A stretch of DNA of 64,000 nt from an uncultured Acetatifactor sp. (GCA_910586485.1 CAJUIA010000005.1:62001-126000), one strand, 5' to 3'. Counted from the first letter of the stretch, positions 16,079 to 26,648 are shown. The notes: generated by a model not told the origin, from the letters alone. Program-made: numbers and translations.

Positions 16079-18223
16079 TTACTTTTTAACGGCGATAAAG
16101 CTGATACTGCCTTTTCCCATAAGCTCTCTGGTCCGCTCATCCGGCTGTCCAAGGCCCACGCTGACCAGGAAGCGGCGGCCTGCTTCCACCTTTTCCCCTT
16201 CATCGTTAATCACGGTAAAGGCATCCCTGTCCAGCTTAAGGCTGATCTCTCCGCTTTCCGAGGCTTTTAAGAAAATTCTGGAGAAAGCGCAGAGCTTTGA
16301 GTTTATCGGAGCATGAGAGGAATCCAGCGCCTTAATATAGACCTGAACCACCTCGCCAGTATCCTTCATGCCTTCGTTTTTCATCTTGACTGCAATGGTT
16401 AATTCTTCCGATCCGTCCCATTCCGCCTCGGCTTCGTCTTTGCCGTCAAATGCTCTGCCGCAGCAGCTTACCTGTTCTACGCGCACGTCTCCGTAAGTGA
16501 GACCGTAGCCGAAGGGATACAGGGGCTTGCCCTCAAAGTAGCGGTAAGTCCTGCCTTTCATGGAATAATCTGTAAAGTCAGGCAGCTCTTCCGTACTGTT
16601 ATAGAAGGTAACTGGCAGCTTGCCGGAGGGAGAAATCTCTCCAAAGAGCATTTTGGCCACCACCGTTCCGCCCCGCGCGCCCGGATACCAAACCTGCACC
16701 ACCGCGTCCGCATGTTCCTGCAGATACCGCAGGTCCATGGCACTGCCGGTCATGTTCAGCACAATTACCGGCTTTCCGATCTTTATCACCGCCTCTGCCA
16801 GCTCCCGCTGGGACTGAGGCAGGAGCAGATCCGTCTTATCACCGGAAGCATAGCTGTTGCCCGTATCCCCTTCCTCGCCTTCCAGCGTCTCGTCAAGCCC
16901 CAGACATAAGAATACCACATCGCTGTTTTCGGCCACGCTCACCGCCTCGCTGATCCGATCCTGCCTAAGGGCCAGGCTCTCCACCTTTTCCTGATACAGA
17001 TGACAGCCTTCGGAGAAATAAACTTTTGTCTTCTCTCCTGCCAGATCCTGAATTCCTTCCAGCACGGTAACATATCTGGACGAGGTCCCGTGGTAATTTC
17101 CCACAAGGGCGGCTCGGCTGTTGGCATTGGGGCCGATCACACCGATTGCTTTTAAGCCCTCCCGCTTCAAGGGCAGGATGCCGTTATTCTTTAACAGTAC
17201 CACGCTCTCCGCCGTGGCCTGCTCCGCTGCCTGCAGATGCTCCGTACATTCCAGTCTGTCAAAGCAGATGCCGTCATATTCCGTCTCTTCAAAAAGCCCC
17301 AGCAAAAATCTGGTGGTAAAGAGCCGCTCCGCCGCCAGCGTAATCTCTTCCTCCGTGACCATCCCCTCCTGATACGCTTTCATTAAATGCAGATAGGTGC
17401 TGCCGCAGTTGACATCACAGCCGGTCTTTAAGGCCAACGCCGCCGATTCTTCTGCCGTATCCGTCACCATGTGATGGGTATGGAAATCCCTGATTGCCCA
17501 GCAGTCGGACACATAATGCCCCTGAAAGCCCCATTCGTCCCGCAGTATATCCTCCATCAGCATCTTACTGGCGCAGCAGGGCTCTCCGTTGGTCCTGTTA
17601 TAGGCCCCCATCACCGCCTCAACCTCCGCTTCCTTCACCAGCTTCTCAAATGCAGGAAGATAGGTTTCACGAAGATCCTTTTTTGACACCCTGGCGTCAA
17701 ATTCATGCCGCAGGGCCTCCGGCCCGGAGTGAACCGCAAAATGCTTGGCGCAGGCAGCTGCCGTCAAATACTCTCCGTCCCCCTGCAGCCCCTCTACAAA
17801 AGCCTTTCCCAGCTCGCCGGAAAGATACGGGTCCTCCCCGTAGGTCTCATGTCCGCGGCCCCATCTGGGATCCCGGAAAATATTGACGTTGGGGGACCAG
17901 AAGGTAAGACCCTTATAAATATCCCGGTCTCCCTGTCTGCTGCTGGAATTGTATTTGGCTCGGCCTTCCACCGCCACAATCTCGCCCATCTTTCCCAGCA
18001 GCTCCCTGTCAAAGGAAGCCGCCATGCCGATGGCCTGGGGAAAGCTGGTGGCCACCCCGGCTCTCGCCACCCCGTGCAGCCCCTCGTTCCACCAGTTATA
18101 GGCAGGTATGTCAAGCCTGGGAATTGCCGGCGCGTCATACCTTAACTGGGAAGCCTTTTCCTCAAGTGTCATACGGCCGACCAGCTCATGCGCTTTTTTT
18201 CTTGCCTCTTTTCTGTCTCTCAA
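16079..18223 (-). CDS. Glycoside hydrolase family 3 beta-xylosidase/beta-glucosidase
   Basis: A 714-residue GH3 enzyme that releases terminal beta-linked sugars, here most likely xylose from xylo-oligosaccharides. The N-terminal barrel has NWWNEGLHGVAR, the AKHFAVHSGPE substrate motif and VSDCWAI with the nucleophile aspartate near residue 240. The alpha/beta sandwich has KNNGILPLK and the acid/base region, and the C-terminal fibronectin III-like domain begins near residue 590. The start is taken as TTG at 18223 because GGAGGGG lies 8 bases before it. A longer frame to 18274 has no such site and would cover a likely -10 sequence (TGTGATAAT). No signal peptide is visible, so the enzyme is cytoplasmic. 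It is last in the cluster. Confidence 0.92.
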   Translation of the reverse strand: MRDRKEARKKAHELVGRMTLEEKASQLRYDAPAIPRLDIPAYNWWNEGLHGVARAGVATSFPQAIGMAASFDRELLGKMGEIVAVEGRAKYNSSSRQGDRDIYKGLTFWSPNVNIFRDPRWGRGHETYGEDPYLSGELGKAFVEGLQGDGEYLTAAACAKHFAVHSGPEALRHEFDARVSKKDLRETYLPAFEKLVKEAEVEAVMGAYNRTNGEPCCASKMLMEDILRDEWGFQGHYVSDCWAIRDFHTHHMVTDTAEESAALALKTGCDVNCGSTYLHLMKAYQEGMVTEEEITLAAERLFTTRFLLGLFEETEYDGICFDRLECTEHLQAAEQATAESVVLLKNNGILPLKREGLKAIGVIGPNANSRAALVGNYHGTSSRYVTVLEGIQDLAGEKTKVYFSEGCHLYQEKVESLALRQDRISEAVSVAENSDVVFLCLGLDETLEGEEGDTGNSYASGDKTDLLLPQSQRELAEAVIKIGKPVIVLNMTGSAMDLRYLQEHADAVVQVWYPGARGGTVVAKMLFGEISPSGKLPVTFYNSTEELPDFTDYSMKGRTYRYFEGKPLYPFGYGLTYGDVRVEQVSCCGRAFDGKDEAEAEWDGSEELTIAVKMKNEGMKDTGEVVQVYIKALDSSHAPINSKLCAFSRIFLKASESGEISLKLDRDAFTVINDEGEKVEAGRRFLVSVGLGQPDERTRELMGKGSISFIAVKK

Positions 18224-18329
18224 AATGTACCCCTCCGCCAAATGTGAATTATTTCGAACTACATTATCACACAACGCCTTATATTTCTTCTCATATTTTG
18301 CTCTGTTTTAAGCTGCCGCTTAAGACCAG

Positions 18330-20189
18330 CTATTTAACTACCAGACTGGTCCTGACCAGGCGGTACTCTTCCCTGACATCGTTTTCCTCCGTCAGATCCA
18401 GCACCGGCTCCCCGTCCAGATCAAAATGAACTCTTCTGATGCCGCTGCTGCGCACCCCGTCCACTCCCGGCCTGGCATGATAGGTGTTCCAAACCGTCCC
18501 GTCTTCGTCCGTTACATAAGCGTTATGACCCGTACCGAACTCTCCCTCCACGCTTCTGGAGGTCAGGATGGGATAATTCTTTTTCCTCCAGTTTTTCGGC
18601 TCCAGCAGATCCCTGTTCTTTTCAATCGTCAGCAGCCCCACCACATAAGATGCGTCCACCGCTGCACTGGAAAAAGTCAAATACAGCTTATCCTCCCCCA
18701 TCAGTGCAAAGGGCCCCTCGTCCACGAAGGTATGGTTGTTGGCCCAGCCGTATTCAGGCTTTGATAAAGCCACAGGCTCCGTAAGAAGCCGCCAGGGGCT
18801 CTCCGGATCCAGCCTGGCAATATAGAGCCATGCCCCCAGATCCTTCGGCAGAAACTGCCTCTGTGACCAGACCGCATACCACTCCCCCTGCCATTCAAAG
18901 CAGGTCATGTCCAGAGTAATTTCCTTCCCGGCCTCACAGATATTGCTTCCGTCCGCCTTTACCACCCGCTTCGGAGCCGACCAGTCCTCCCTGCAGGCGG
19001 GATCGCCTCCTTCCCGTAGCTCCATCACATGGCTTTCCTCCCAGAAGAACTCTCCCGGTGTTGCCGCATGGAAAATATACAGCCTGCCGTTAATCTCATG
19101 AAATTCCGGCGCCCACAGCAGCCCGCCAATGCCCGGATGGGTACTGCTGTCCAGAATCAGATGTTCCTCCGCCTCCGTAAGCTCTTCCAGACTGTCCCCC
19201 TTTCTCACATAAAGGGTGTGATTGCCGTCCGCGTCATTGGTGGCAATGAAATAATATTTTCCCTTCCATCTGCCGATGCAGGGATCTGCACGGTTATAGG
19301 CCACCGGAAAGGCAAAATGCTGCTGCCGGATCTTTCCCTGTATATCGTACACTCCCTTTTTCTCAAAATCTACCTTTGACAAATCCCAGTCTACCCGCTT
19401 CAAGGCCCTGGTGCCGTCACTGTAAACGGCTTCCGCCCGGTACTGCTCCAGCTTCTCTCTGGAGTCAGCCTCCACCTGCTCCGGAAAAAGGATCCCTGCA
19501 TTTACAGGTGTCAGCAGCTTTTTGCATAATCTGTCGGCAATTCCGGCCGGAATCCCGTTTCCCCAGACTTCTCCGGTTTCTTCCAGAATTTCCAGCCTGT
19601 TGTGAGGCACAGCTCCCTCGATTCCCAGATTCTCTGTTCCCTGATCCTTACTTCCGCCGCCTGCAGACAGTCTTTGCTGTGAAAATTCCGCCAACGGCTC
19701 CGGCTCGCCCATAAGCGCAAGCTCCTCCAGCCGTCTCATCCGGGCCGTAAAGCAGCTTCCCGACTGATCCCGCCATTCCAGGCGGATATTGCCGCTCTCT
19801 TCCGAATAAGCACAGGAAATTTCTTCAATATATTCCGTACCCAGCTTCAGCAGCCCCAATTCCTCGTATTCCAGCAAGTCCTTCGAGACAAAGAGGACTA
19901 CGCATCCCTTGCTCTCGGAATCTTCCCCGCCGTCCCCTTCAATCCGCACCGCCGCCACCCCGAAGCGCCGATCCGGCAGTATAAACAGCCACGGATTTTT
20001 CATGCTTTTGGGATTCAGAGAGCCATCTTCATTCTCCGTTGCTTTTACAAACAGCACCCCGCTGTTATGATTCAGGGCCTTATACTCCTTGCCGTCCCTG
20101 CTCACCGCCAGGTGCATACTGTAGGCCAGCCTGGGCCCGTAAATCATGCCGTCCATGGGCTCCCGCGTATAGTTTAATAAATATGCCAT
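18330..20189 (-). CDS. Glycoside hydrolase family 43 protein with long N-terminal domain
   Basis: A 619-residue protein. Residues about 290-600 form a GH43 five-bladed propeller. The general base Asp lies in NRADPCIGRW; the pKa-modulator position is in LLWAPEFHE, with Glu where WAPD is usual; and VDEGPF carries the acid Glu. The sequence GHNAYV near the end completes the pattern. Likely activities are alpha-L-arabinofuranosidase or beta-xylosidase. The first 270 residues are a separate beta-rich region (YGPRLAYSMHLAVSRDG) of the kind found in some GH43 subfamilies, where it resembles an incomplete second propeller. No signal peptide. It starts at ATG 20189 after GGGGACGGGAAG, 28 bases behind the GH8 stop. 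Confidence 0.88.
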   Translation of the reverse strand: MAYLLNYTREPMDGMIYGPRLAYSMHLAVSRDGKEYKALNHNSGVLFVKATENEDGSLNPKSMKNPWLFILPDRRFGVAAVRIEGDGGEDSESKGCVVLFVSKDLLEYEELGLLKLGTEYIEEISCAYSEESGNIRLEWRDQSGSCFTARMRRLEELALMGEPEPLAEFSQQRLSAGGGSKDQGTENLGIEGAVPHNRLEILEETGEVWGNGIPAGIADRLCKKLLTPVNAGILFPEQVEADSREKLEQYRAEAVYSDGTRALKRVDWDLSKVDFEKKGVYDIQGKIRQQHFAFPVAYNRADPCIGRWKGKYYFIATNDADGNHTLYVRKGDSLEELTEAEEHLILDSSTHPGIGGLLWAPEFHEINGRLYIFHAATPGEFFWEESHVMELREGGDPACREDWSAPKRVVKADGSNICEAGKEITLDMTCFEWQGEWYAVWSQRQFLPKDLGAWLYIARLDPESPWRLLTEPVALSKPEYGWANNHTFVDEGPFALMGEDKLYLTFSSAAVDASYVVGLLTIEKNRDLLEPKNWRKKNYPILTSRSVEGEFGTGHNAYVTDEDGTVWNTYHARPGVDGVRSSGIRRVHFDLDGEPVLDLTEENDVREEYRLVRTSLVVK

Positions 20190-20217
20190 CTTCCCGTCCC
20201 CTTTTATTCCATCCTTT

Positions 20218-21387
20218 TTACCAGATCCTGTATCTCCCGCTTAGCGCTAAAAAGGCAAAGAAATACAGGCAGTTATCATAATATCTGTACTTTCCCGTCT
20301 GCATGGGCTGATTCCAGAATTTCTCCACCCACATGCGCGCCGTCTTTCCCGTCTCCGACAGCCCTTCCTTCCCGTCCAGTCTCTCCGTCACCGCCAGCAC
20401 GCTCTGGGCTGTGGTAGCGGTGATTGCTACCGGATGCAGGGCCGTATGATCCACACAGGTTCCGTCCACCTCATAAATGCGGAAAGGATCCTCGGCACGG
20501 GTCACACCCAGAAAATGCTGCAACCGGAGGGCTGCCGCCCTCTGCCCTTCGTCCACGCCGAACCACTCGTAATCCAGCCCGATATTGGCCGCCGTCCTGT
20601 AAGAATCGCTGAAAAACCAGTCATGCCGAGCCGTTGTCCAGGGCACCTTCTTTACCGGCGTCCCGTCAAATTCCCCGTATTCCGGGCAAAGGCCGGTTAC
20701 CGGATGGCAGGCCTTTACCAGATATTCCCTGCTGGCTGTGGCCGCCTGCTTCCAAAATTCACGGTCCTCTTCGTTGGCACGCTGAGCAAAGAGCTCGTAA
20801 AAATGAGGCAGATGATAGGAAGCATCCGTAAAGGGACTTCCCGGCACGAACAGAATCTGCTTATTATCATGATTCCACATAGGCTGTCCCGGCCGGCCGT
20901 TCTCTCCCTTATGCAGGCAGGCGCTTAAAATATCCCTGGCCTCTTTCTCATAATTGAAAATACCTTCTCCATTGCCCCAGCGGCTTGCCGCAAAAAACAA
21001 TGCCATGGCAAAGAATTCCTCACCGTCCGGCGCAGGCCCATACGCGTTCTTGCTTCCGTCCAGTCCGCAGGACCAGGCAAAATAACCTTCGTTTTCGCCT
21101 TCCGCCATCCACATATAGGTCTTGGCCCATTTCCAGATTCGGTCGAACTCTTCCTTCCTGTCCAACTGTACGGCCATCATCATCCCGTAGGACATACCTT
21201 CCGTTCTGGCATCCAGATTGCCGGTATCCTCGATATAAGCCATATCTTCCCCCACCGGGAAATAGACCTTCTCACCTTCCCTGTAAAAAAAGGTATCCAC
21301 GATCTCCGCCAGCCTTTTTTCTATTTCCTCTTCCGTTTTACCGATCTCCGCAAACACGTTGCGGTACTCCTTCTTAACTGTATCCAC
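20218..21387 (-). CDS. GH8 reducing-end xylose-releasing exo-oligoxylanase (Rex)
   Basis: A 389-residue enzyme of the same length as characterised Rex enzymes (about 388). It removes xylose from the reducing end of xylo-oligosaccharides. The acid catalyst is Glu63 in RTEGMSYGMM and the likely base is Asp256 in TARHDWFFSDSYR, both strongly conserved in GH8. No signal peptide, which fits the known cytoplasmic role. The start is GTG at 21387 after AAAGGGGAAAACA, 23 bases after the GH39 stop. It complements the non-reducing-end xylosidases GH39, GH43 and GH3, so oligosaccharides can be eaten from both ends. Confidence 0.93.
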   Translation of the reverse strand: MDTVKKEYRNVFAEIGKTEEEIEKRLAEIVDTFFYREGEKVYFPVGEDMAYIEDTGNLDARTEGMSYGMMMAVQLDRKEEFDRIWKWAKTYMWMAEGENEGYFAWSCGLDGSKNAYGPAPDGEEFFAMALFFAASRWGNGEGIFNYEKEARDILSACLHKGENGRPGQPMWNHDNKQILFVPGSPFTDASYHLPHFYELFAQRANEEDREFWKQAATASREYLVKACHPVTGLCPEYGEFDGTPVKKVPWTTARHDWFFSDSYRTAANIGLDYEWFGVDEGQRAAALRLQHFLGVTRAEDPFRIYEVDGTCVDHTALHPVAITATTAQSVLAVTERLDGKEGLSETGKTARMWVEKFWNQPMQTGKYRYYDNCLYFFAFLALSGRYRIW

Positions 21388-21410
21388 TGTTTTCCCCTTT
21401 CAAGCAAGTG

Positions 21411-22943
21411 TCATTTCCGTTCATAGGAGAGAGCTTCCGAAACGGCCCGCCGGTAATCATAACCCCTGTCAGAATTGACCCTGTTCTCATTTATCTCAAA
21501 ATAAACCACACCATTCTTTTTCAGCTCCAGTTCCACGCATATTGTACCTTCTTCCGCCTTTGCCCTTTCCGTTTGGACAAGAGGCACGGCCGCTTCCCTG
21601 ATGAGCTTCCTCTGCGCCCTGCTTAAATGCGCCGGCTCCCCCAGATCATGCCATACCTTCAGCGGATTACAGGTCTCTTCATCCACAATTTTCTGTAAAA
21701 CGGCGTACTCTTCTCCCTGCGCCGGCAGGGAAAGCTTTACTCTAATTTGCTCCGGCCCCTGACCTGCTATGTTCCAGGCTGCTCCCAGATAACCGCCCCT
21801 GTATTTTAGCACAACCGTATGATCATCCTTATGTACGCACTCTCCGCCGCTTTCCTGAAGTTTCTTGTAAAAAGCGAAGGTCCAGAATGTGGGCTTGGGG
21901 ATACCTCCCTCCGCCACCAGCCCAAAACCGCCATGGAAAGGGGTAAAGGGCACCCCCAGCTCTTCAAACACATCCCCAAACGTCCAGTAGGAATAAGACT
22001 CACATACATCTCCCAGCCGCGAAAGCTGCTGCGCAATCAAAGCCGCATTCAAGTTGGTATCATGAATGACTCCCTTTGGAGTGTAAGAGGTATTAAACTC
22101 CGTAATATGTATGGGCAGGCCCTTATACTCCGGAAAACTGTCAATAATGTCTCTGGAGGTCTTTAAATTGGCAAAGCCGTCCTTCGGATTCATCAGCGCG
22201 GCATAGGCGTAGTGCCCCTCTTCCACAGGCTGCTCGATGGTATAATGATGCCTGGTTATAAAATCCACGGGGAGCCTGTGTTCCTGACAGTATTCTATAA
22301 ACGCCCGGATCCATTTTTCATCGGAGCCGCCGCAGACCGCAGGCCCTCCCACCTGAAATCTTTCGTCCACCTCCTTCACGGCCTCAAAGGTACAATGAAA
22401 CAGCCTGAAATATTCCTGCATGTCCGCACCTTCCCAGAAGCCCCAAAGATTGGGCTCATTCCAAACCTCAATAGGCCAGCTTACTGCCTCTTCCGCCCCG
22501 TAACGCTCCATGAAATGACGCAGCAGCGCCCGCACCATATTACACCATTCCCCGTAATCCTTCGGCGGGGTGGTATTTGCTTTCCAGTAAAAAAGCTCCT
22601 GAGTACCCTTTGCCAGCTTCTTCGGCATGAATCCCAGCTCCAGAAAGGGTCGGATTCCCACCTCCAGATAACTGTCCATCACCCGGTCAAGATAGGTAAA
22701 ATTATACTCTGCCCTTTTGACGCCGTTTTCCTCATACTCCTGATAGATGGCCATGTCGTCTGAGAACAGTCCGTGGCCTCTGATATGCTGAAAACCAATC
22801 TCATCCTGCACCAGCTTCAACTGCTCCTGATATTCCTTCGTCAGGGCAAGACCCATACGCCCTGTGCCGATACAGTAATCTACATGATTATGAAAGCAGG
22901 CTCTATCCCCTTCCTTTACAGCAATTCTGATTTCTTCCATCAT
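21411..22943 (-). CDS. Glycoside hydrolase family 39 beta-xylosidase
   Basis: A 510-residue (beta/alpha)8 enzyme releasing xylose from non-reducing ends. The acid/base Glu is in VWNEPNLWGFW (about residue 163), and the nucleophile Glu is in HITEFNTSYTPKG (about residue 282). RGHGLFSDDMAIY near residue 60 is also characteristic. The C-terminal 130 residues form the accessory beta-sandwich. The start at 22943 (AGGAG five bases before) is preferred over an in-frame ATG at 22967. No signal peptide. The gene follows the chemoreceptor by 49 bases and precedes GH8 by 23, so it is part of one transcription unit. Confidence 0.92.
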   Translation of the reverse strand: MMEEIRIAVKEGDRACFHNHVDYCIGTGRMGLALTKEYQEQLKLVQDEIGFQHIRGHGLFSDDMAIYQEYEENGVKRAEYNFTYLDRVMDSYLEVGIRPFLELGFMPKKLAKGTQELFYWKANTTPPKDYGEWCNMVRALLRHFMERYGAEEAVSWPIEVWNEPNLWGFWEGADMQEYFRLFHCTFEAVKEVDERFQVGGPAVCGGSDEKWIRAFIEYCQEHRLPVDFITRHHYTIEQPVEEGHYAYAALMNPKDGFANLKTSRDIIDSFPEYKGLPIHITEFNTSYTPKGVIHDTNLNAALIAQQLSRLGDVCESYSYWTFGDVFEELGVPFTPFHGGFGLVAEGGIPKPTFWTFAFYKKLQESGGECVHKDDHTVVLKYRGGYLGAAWNIAGQGPEQIRVKLSLPAQGEEYAVLQKIVDEETCNPLKVWHDLGEPAHLSRAQRKLIREAAVPLVQTERAKAEEGTICVELELKKNGVVYFEINENRVNSDRGYDYRRAVSEALSYERK

Positions 22944-22992
22944 ATATGCTCCTGTTTCCTGCGCCATCTTCTGCCCATAAGCGGCTTTCGGC

Positions 22993-25041
22993 TCACTGCT
23001 TAAACTGATCCACCAAAGAGCCGATCTTTCCTGCGTTGTCCCCGTTGGTCCGTCCTACATTTTCCAGGTCCTCTACCATGGCATTGGTGTACTCGATCTT
23101 CTTTACTATATCGCCAACCCCGATTTCATTTTCCTGAGCCGCCGACTGAATGACGCCCATACGCTCCCGGATGCTGGCCGCAGAATCCGCAAAGCCGTTA
23201 GAGCTGGTCTCTATCTCCCTGATGGTGCTGCGAATGTCCGCTACGGAATCTCCGTATTCACCGGCTATATCCACAAATTCCTTGAATCTCCTGGATACGT
23301 CTCCCTCCATAAAGCCGATAATGTCGTCCACACAATTTTGGACATTGGCAATATTACTGTCAATTTCCTCACAAATATCCGAAATCTGCTGCGCCGTCAC
23401 GGAGGAATTTGACGCCAGGTTGCCGATTTCCTGGGCAACCACTGCAAAACCTCTTCCCTGCTCTCCAGCTCTTGCCGCCTCAATAGAAGCATTTAAGGAC
23501 AGCAGATTGGTCTGGCTGGCAATATCCAAAATCTGCTTGGCCATCTCGTTGATACGGGTAAGAGACTGCAGATTTACCATCGCCGCCTCCACATTGGTAC
23601 GATTCCGGCCGATCTTCATGCCTGCCTCCTGAAGAGCGCTGTCCGCCGTCTCCCGCATCTCTTCCGCAATACGAATCAGCTCTTTGCTCTTCTTTTCACC
23701 GGCCCTGACCTTTTCCTCCACATGCTCCACCAGCTCGGATATTTTTTCCACCTCGCCCGCCACGTTGTCGATGGCTTCGTTGGTGGTGGCAATGCCTGCC
23801 GCCAGCTGCTCCGTGGTAGCGGAATTATCACTCATATAGTCAATCAGGCTCCTGGTAGTGTCGCTCATGGTGCCCGTAGATATTTTCAGAGATTCCGTAC
23901 AGCCCGAAAGGGTGGATACCAGACTGCCCAGGGTACTGTACAGAGAATTCATGGCGGATGCAATCTGTCCCGCTTCGCTCCTGCCATCCACATACTTTTT
24001 AAGCTCCTCCGGAACCTTTAAATCCAGCTTTTCCATACGCAGAATGGACCTTCTTATTGTTTCTAAAGGCTTAACGCAGAATCTAACGGCAATCCAGGTC
24101 ATAACCGCAATCAAAACCCAGGCTCCCACGCAGATGAACGCCAAAGTGTTCCTGCTGGCATATGCCTCCTTGTAAATTTCGCTCTGGCTGTCACTTAAAA
24201 CCACTGCCCAGCCCCGCTTCTGCATGGCTTTATATACTGCAATGCTTTCTTCCCCGTCTTCGGAAACATATTCCAGGCTGCCGCTGCTCTTTCCGTTCCC
24301 GGTAACCGCCGCTGTCACGGACAGCAGCATTTTATCCTCGATGGGCTGGGCCATACGGCTCTCGTCCTCGTCAAAAATATGAACTGACGTCGCGGTATTA
24401 ATCATATAATTTCTGGCACCGTCCATACCCTTGACGGCAAGTCCGTCCAGCAACGCTTTCAGGCTGTCGGCAAACTGTGCACCGCCTACATAGCCCAGAA
24501 TGGTCTCGCCGTCCGTATCGTATACCGGGCTGTAAAGGGACAGGGCCAGCTTCTGAGAGGCAGGTGAAATAATGATTCCCGTATTATAGATCAGCCCTGC
24601 CGCCGTCATGGAATCCTGCAGCTGCTTTAAGGGATCGCCTTCCCTGGTAGTGATCCCTACTACATTGGGATTGGAATGAGCCAGCACATGCGTATTCCAC
24701 TCCGCGATGTAAATGCCTTCCCAGCCCTCCAAATCCGCAAAAAAGTGCTCCGTATAGCTTTGCGCGGCACTCACTGCCTTTGTATCCTCCGGATTTTTCA
24801 AAAGCTCGGCCACAACGGGAGCCTTTCCGTAAGCAATCAGCAGTTTTTCCGCCTTGTCCACATACTCTTCAATGACCGCCGCCCTGTCCTCCAGGGAAGT
24901 CTCCATGTTCTCCACAGCAGTCTCCCACATGGTATTCATTATGCTGCGGCTGGCTGTCAGAAACAGCAGAAAAATGCACACCGCTGTCACTAAGGAAATG
25001 ATTGCTGTGATTCCGGTACTCATCTTGATGTTTTTCATCAT
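22993..25041 (-). CDS. Methyl-accepting chemotaxis protein (dCache type)
   Basis: A 682-residue transmembrane chemoreceptor. It has membrane helix 1 (about 12-32), a periplasm-side/extracellular dCache-like sensing domain (about 35-285), membrane helix 2 (about 295-318), a HAMP linker (about 320-372) and a signalling coiled coil. The coiled coil has the invariant tip sequence [20 protein letters not shown], then [15 protein letters not shown]. It relays ligand binding to CheA/CheW at the flagellar motor. It stands between GH43 (32 bases upstream) and GH39 (49 bases downstream) on the same strand, so it should be co-expressed with xylan degradation. Its natural ligand may be a xylan-derived sugar. 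That link is inference from position only. Ribosome binding site AGGATGAG. Confidence 0.92.
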   Translation of the reverse strand: MMKNIKMSTGITAIISLVTAVCIFLLFLTASRSIMNTMWETAVENMETSLEDRAAVIEEYVDKAEKLLIAYGKAPVVAELLKNPEDTKAVSAAQSYTEHFFADLEGWEGIYIAEWNTHVLAHSNPNVVGITTREGDPLKQLQDSMTAAGLIYNTGIIISPASQKLALSLYSPVYDTDGETILGYVGGAQFADSLKALLDGLAVKGMDGARNYMINTATSVHIFDEDESRMAQPIEDKMLLSVTAAVTGNGKSSGSLEYVSEDGEESIAVYKAMQKRGWAVVLSDSQSEIYKEAYASRNTLAFICVGAWVLIAVMTWIAVRFCVKPLETIRRSILRMEKLDLKVPEELKKYVDGRSEAGQIASAMNSLYSTLGSLVSTLSGCTESLKISTGTMSDTTRSLIDYMSDNSATTEQLAAGIATTNEAIDNVAGEVEKISELVEHVEEKVRAGEKKSKELIRIAEEMRETADSALQEAGMKIGRNRTNVEAAMVNLQSLTRINEMAKQILDIASQTNLLSLNASIEAARAGEQGRGFAVVAQEIGNLASNSSVTAQQISDICEEIDSNIANVQNCVDDIIGFMEGDVSRRFKEFVDIAGEYGDSVADIRSTIREIETSSNGFADSAASIRERMGVIQSAAQENEIGVGDIVKKIEYTNAMVEDLENVGRTNGDNAGKIGSLVDQFKQ

Positions 25042-25073
25042 TTTCTCATCCTTTCACCAGTTTAATGTTTCGT

Positions 25074-26483
25074 TTACAGAAGGGAGAAGGACAAAAGGCT
25101 GGCGTTGCCGCCTCCCCTGTAGGTAAGATAGATGGCCTGTATACCGTCAGGGATATTTACCGGCGCCGAATATTCCTCCCATACATTGGAATAATTCACT
25201 TTTACCGCCCCCAGAATCTTTCCGTCCCAGGCCGTCTTCACCTCAAATACACCATCCGCATAGCCTCTGACCCTGATGCGGATCTCCCTCACTCCCTGAC
25301 AGTCAAAATATTTGAAGCCTGCCGTCACGGAATCCTGAATATTCCCGATATATCCCGGCTCTTCGTCTCCGTCCCTCCCATCCTGCATAATTTTGGGAAA
25401 CCGGCTGTCCCCCACATAAACTGAAGGAATGTCCCGGAACAAATTACAGGCAATATATGCCGGATATTCTCCCCGCCCCTCCAGAGGGCCTCCGTTTAAG
25501 CCGCAGGAGGTAAGCTCTGCCTGGGGGATCCTGCCGTCCGGAAGGATTTCAATCTTCTCCGCGCAGCCCTGCCTGCTGTACCAGCTGCCATTTGTGTGGC
25601 GATGATAGAAGATATACCAATCTCCCCTTATGTTTACCATGCCGCCGTGGTTATTGGCGCCATAAGCCATTGGCCGGTCTGCAGGCTTATAGGTATCAAT
25701 GTGCAGATCACAATTACTCACTAACACCCCGCCGTACACAAAGCCGGACGTGGGACTTTTACTCACTGCATAGCATAATTCGTGCATGACTACGGATGAA
25801 TAGACAAAATAATAAGTATCCCCAAGCTTACGAATGGAGGGCGCTTCAAAAAATTCATGGCCCTCAAAGCTGCTTCCCTGACCGTACTCACAGCCGGGAA
25901 CAATAAATACCGGCGCCTCTTCCACCGTCAGCATATCCCTGCCCAGTACAGTAGCCATGGCTCCCTTCCGGGATTTGTCTCCCCTTCCGCAAAAGCCTGT
26001 ATAAAGATAGGTTTTGTCTCCTTCTGTCAGCACACCGGGATCAAACTGAGGCAGGTCTCCCTCCCTCTCTCCCAGACGGGTACCGTCCTGATAATGAACA
26101 TATCCGTAAAACTCGTATTTCCCCGCCGGCGTGTCGCTGACGGCTGCGGAGACCACCGGTGCATGATCCAGCACATAATAAAGATAATACCTGCCGTCCG
26201 GTCCCACCGTCACGTCCGGCGCATAAAGACACATCTTTCCCTCTCTGTTTAAGGGGTCCTCATTCCGCGGGTAAATCACCCCCTCATAACGCCAGTTCCC
26301 CAGATCATCTACCGGAGCCGACCAGCAGACATAATCTCCCATACAAAATACATAACCGTTGTAAAAGTCGTGGGAACCGTAGACATAAACCCTGTCCCCA
26401 AACACATAGGGCTCCCCGTCCGGTATGTATTCCCAGGAAGGCAGATACGGATTAAACGCCTGTTTCTTCATACTCTCTTCCAT
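25074..26483 (-). CDS. GH43 arabinofuranosidase/xylosidase with C-terminal carbohydrate-binding-like domain
   Basis: A 469-residue enzyme. Residues about 1-320 form a GH43 propeller: FNPYLPSWEYIPDGEPYVFGDRVYV (in parts) with the base Asp region, MCLYAPDVTVGPDGRYY with the pKa-modulator Asp, and FFEAPSIRKLGDTYYFVYS with the acid Glu. The sequence ANNHGGMVNIRGDWYIFYHRH follows. The last 130 residues (YFDCQGVREIRIRVRGYADG onward) look like a CBM6-type beta-sandwich. No signal peptide. ATG 26483 has AAGGGACAG just upstream; ATG 26471 is an alternative. It opens a transcription unit behind a terminator and its own promoter. Confidence 0.9.
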   Translation of the reverse strand: MEESMKKQAFNPYLPSWEYIPDGEPYVFGDRVYVYGSHDFYNGYVFCMGDYVCWSAPVDDLGNWRYEGVIYPRNEDPLNREGKMCLYAPDVTVGPDGRYYLYYVLDHAPVVSAAVSDTPAGKYEFYGYVHYQDGTRLGEREGDLPQFDPGVLTEGDKTYLYTGFCGRGDKSRKGAMATVLGRDMLTVEEAPVFIVPGCEYGQGSSFEGHEFFEAPSIRKLGDTYYFVYSSVVMHELCYAVSKSPTSGFVYGGVLVSNCDLHIDTYKPADRPMAYGANNHGGMVNIRGDWYIFYHRHTNGSWYSRQGCAEKIEILPDGRIPQAELTSCGLNGGPLEGRGEYPAYIACNLFRDIPSVYVGDSRFPKIMQDGRDGDEEPGYIGNIQDSVTAGFKYFDCQGVREIRIRVRGYADGVFEVKTAWDGKILGAVKVNYSNVWEEYSAPVNIPDGIQAIYLTYRGGGNASLLSFSLL

Positions 26484-26549
26484 CCTGTCCCTTCTTCTTA
26501 CTTTACGTATTGATAAATCATTGCTTCTGACAACAATATACCTGCCTTG

Positions 26550-26577
26550 AGTATAACAAATCACCTTTCAAAAGCAA
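26550..26577 (-). promoter_or_regulatory. Predicted promoter of the GH43-chemoreceptor-GH39-GH8-GH43-GH3 unit
   Basis: TTGCTT (26577 to 26572), 16 bases, then TATACT (26555 to 26550) with an extended -10 TG, about 65 bases before the GH43 start. Confidence 0.5.
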
Positions 26578-26648
26578 TAACATATCCTGTGCAAAAGTTG
26601 ACGTATCCTCATAATTTTCTTGAGGCCTGCATATTTCATCTGTGCGAT

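Noticed and set aside
18224..18274. Longer GH3 start upstream of 18223
   Set aside because: It lacks a ribosome binding site and includes a likely -10 sequence; the TTG with GGAGGGG fits better.
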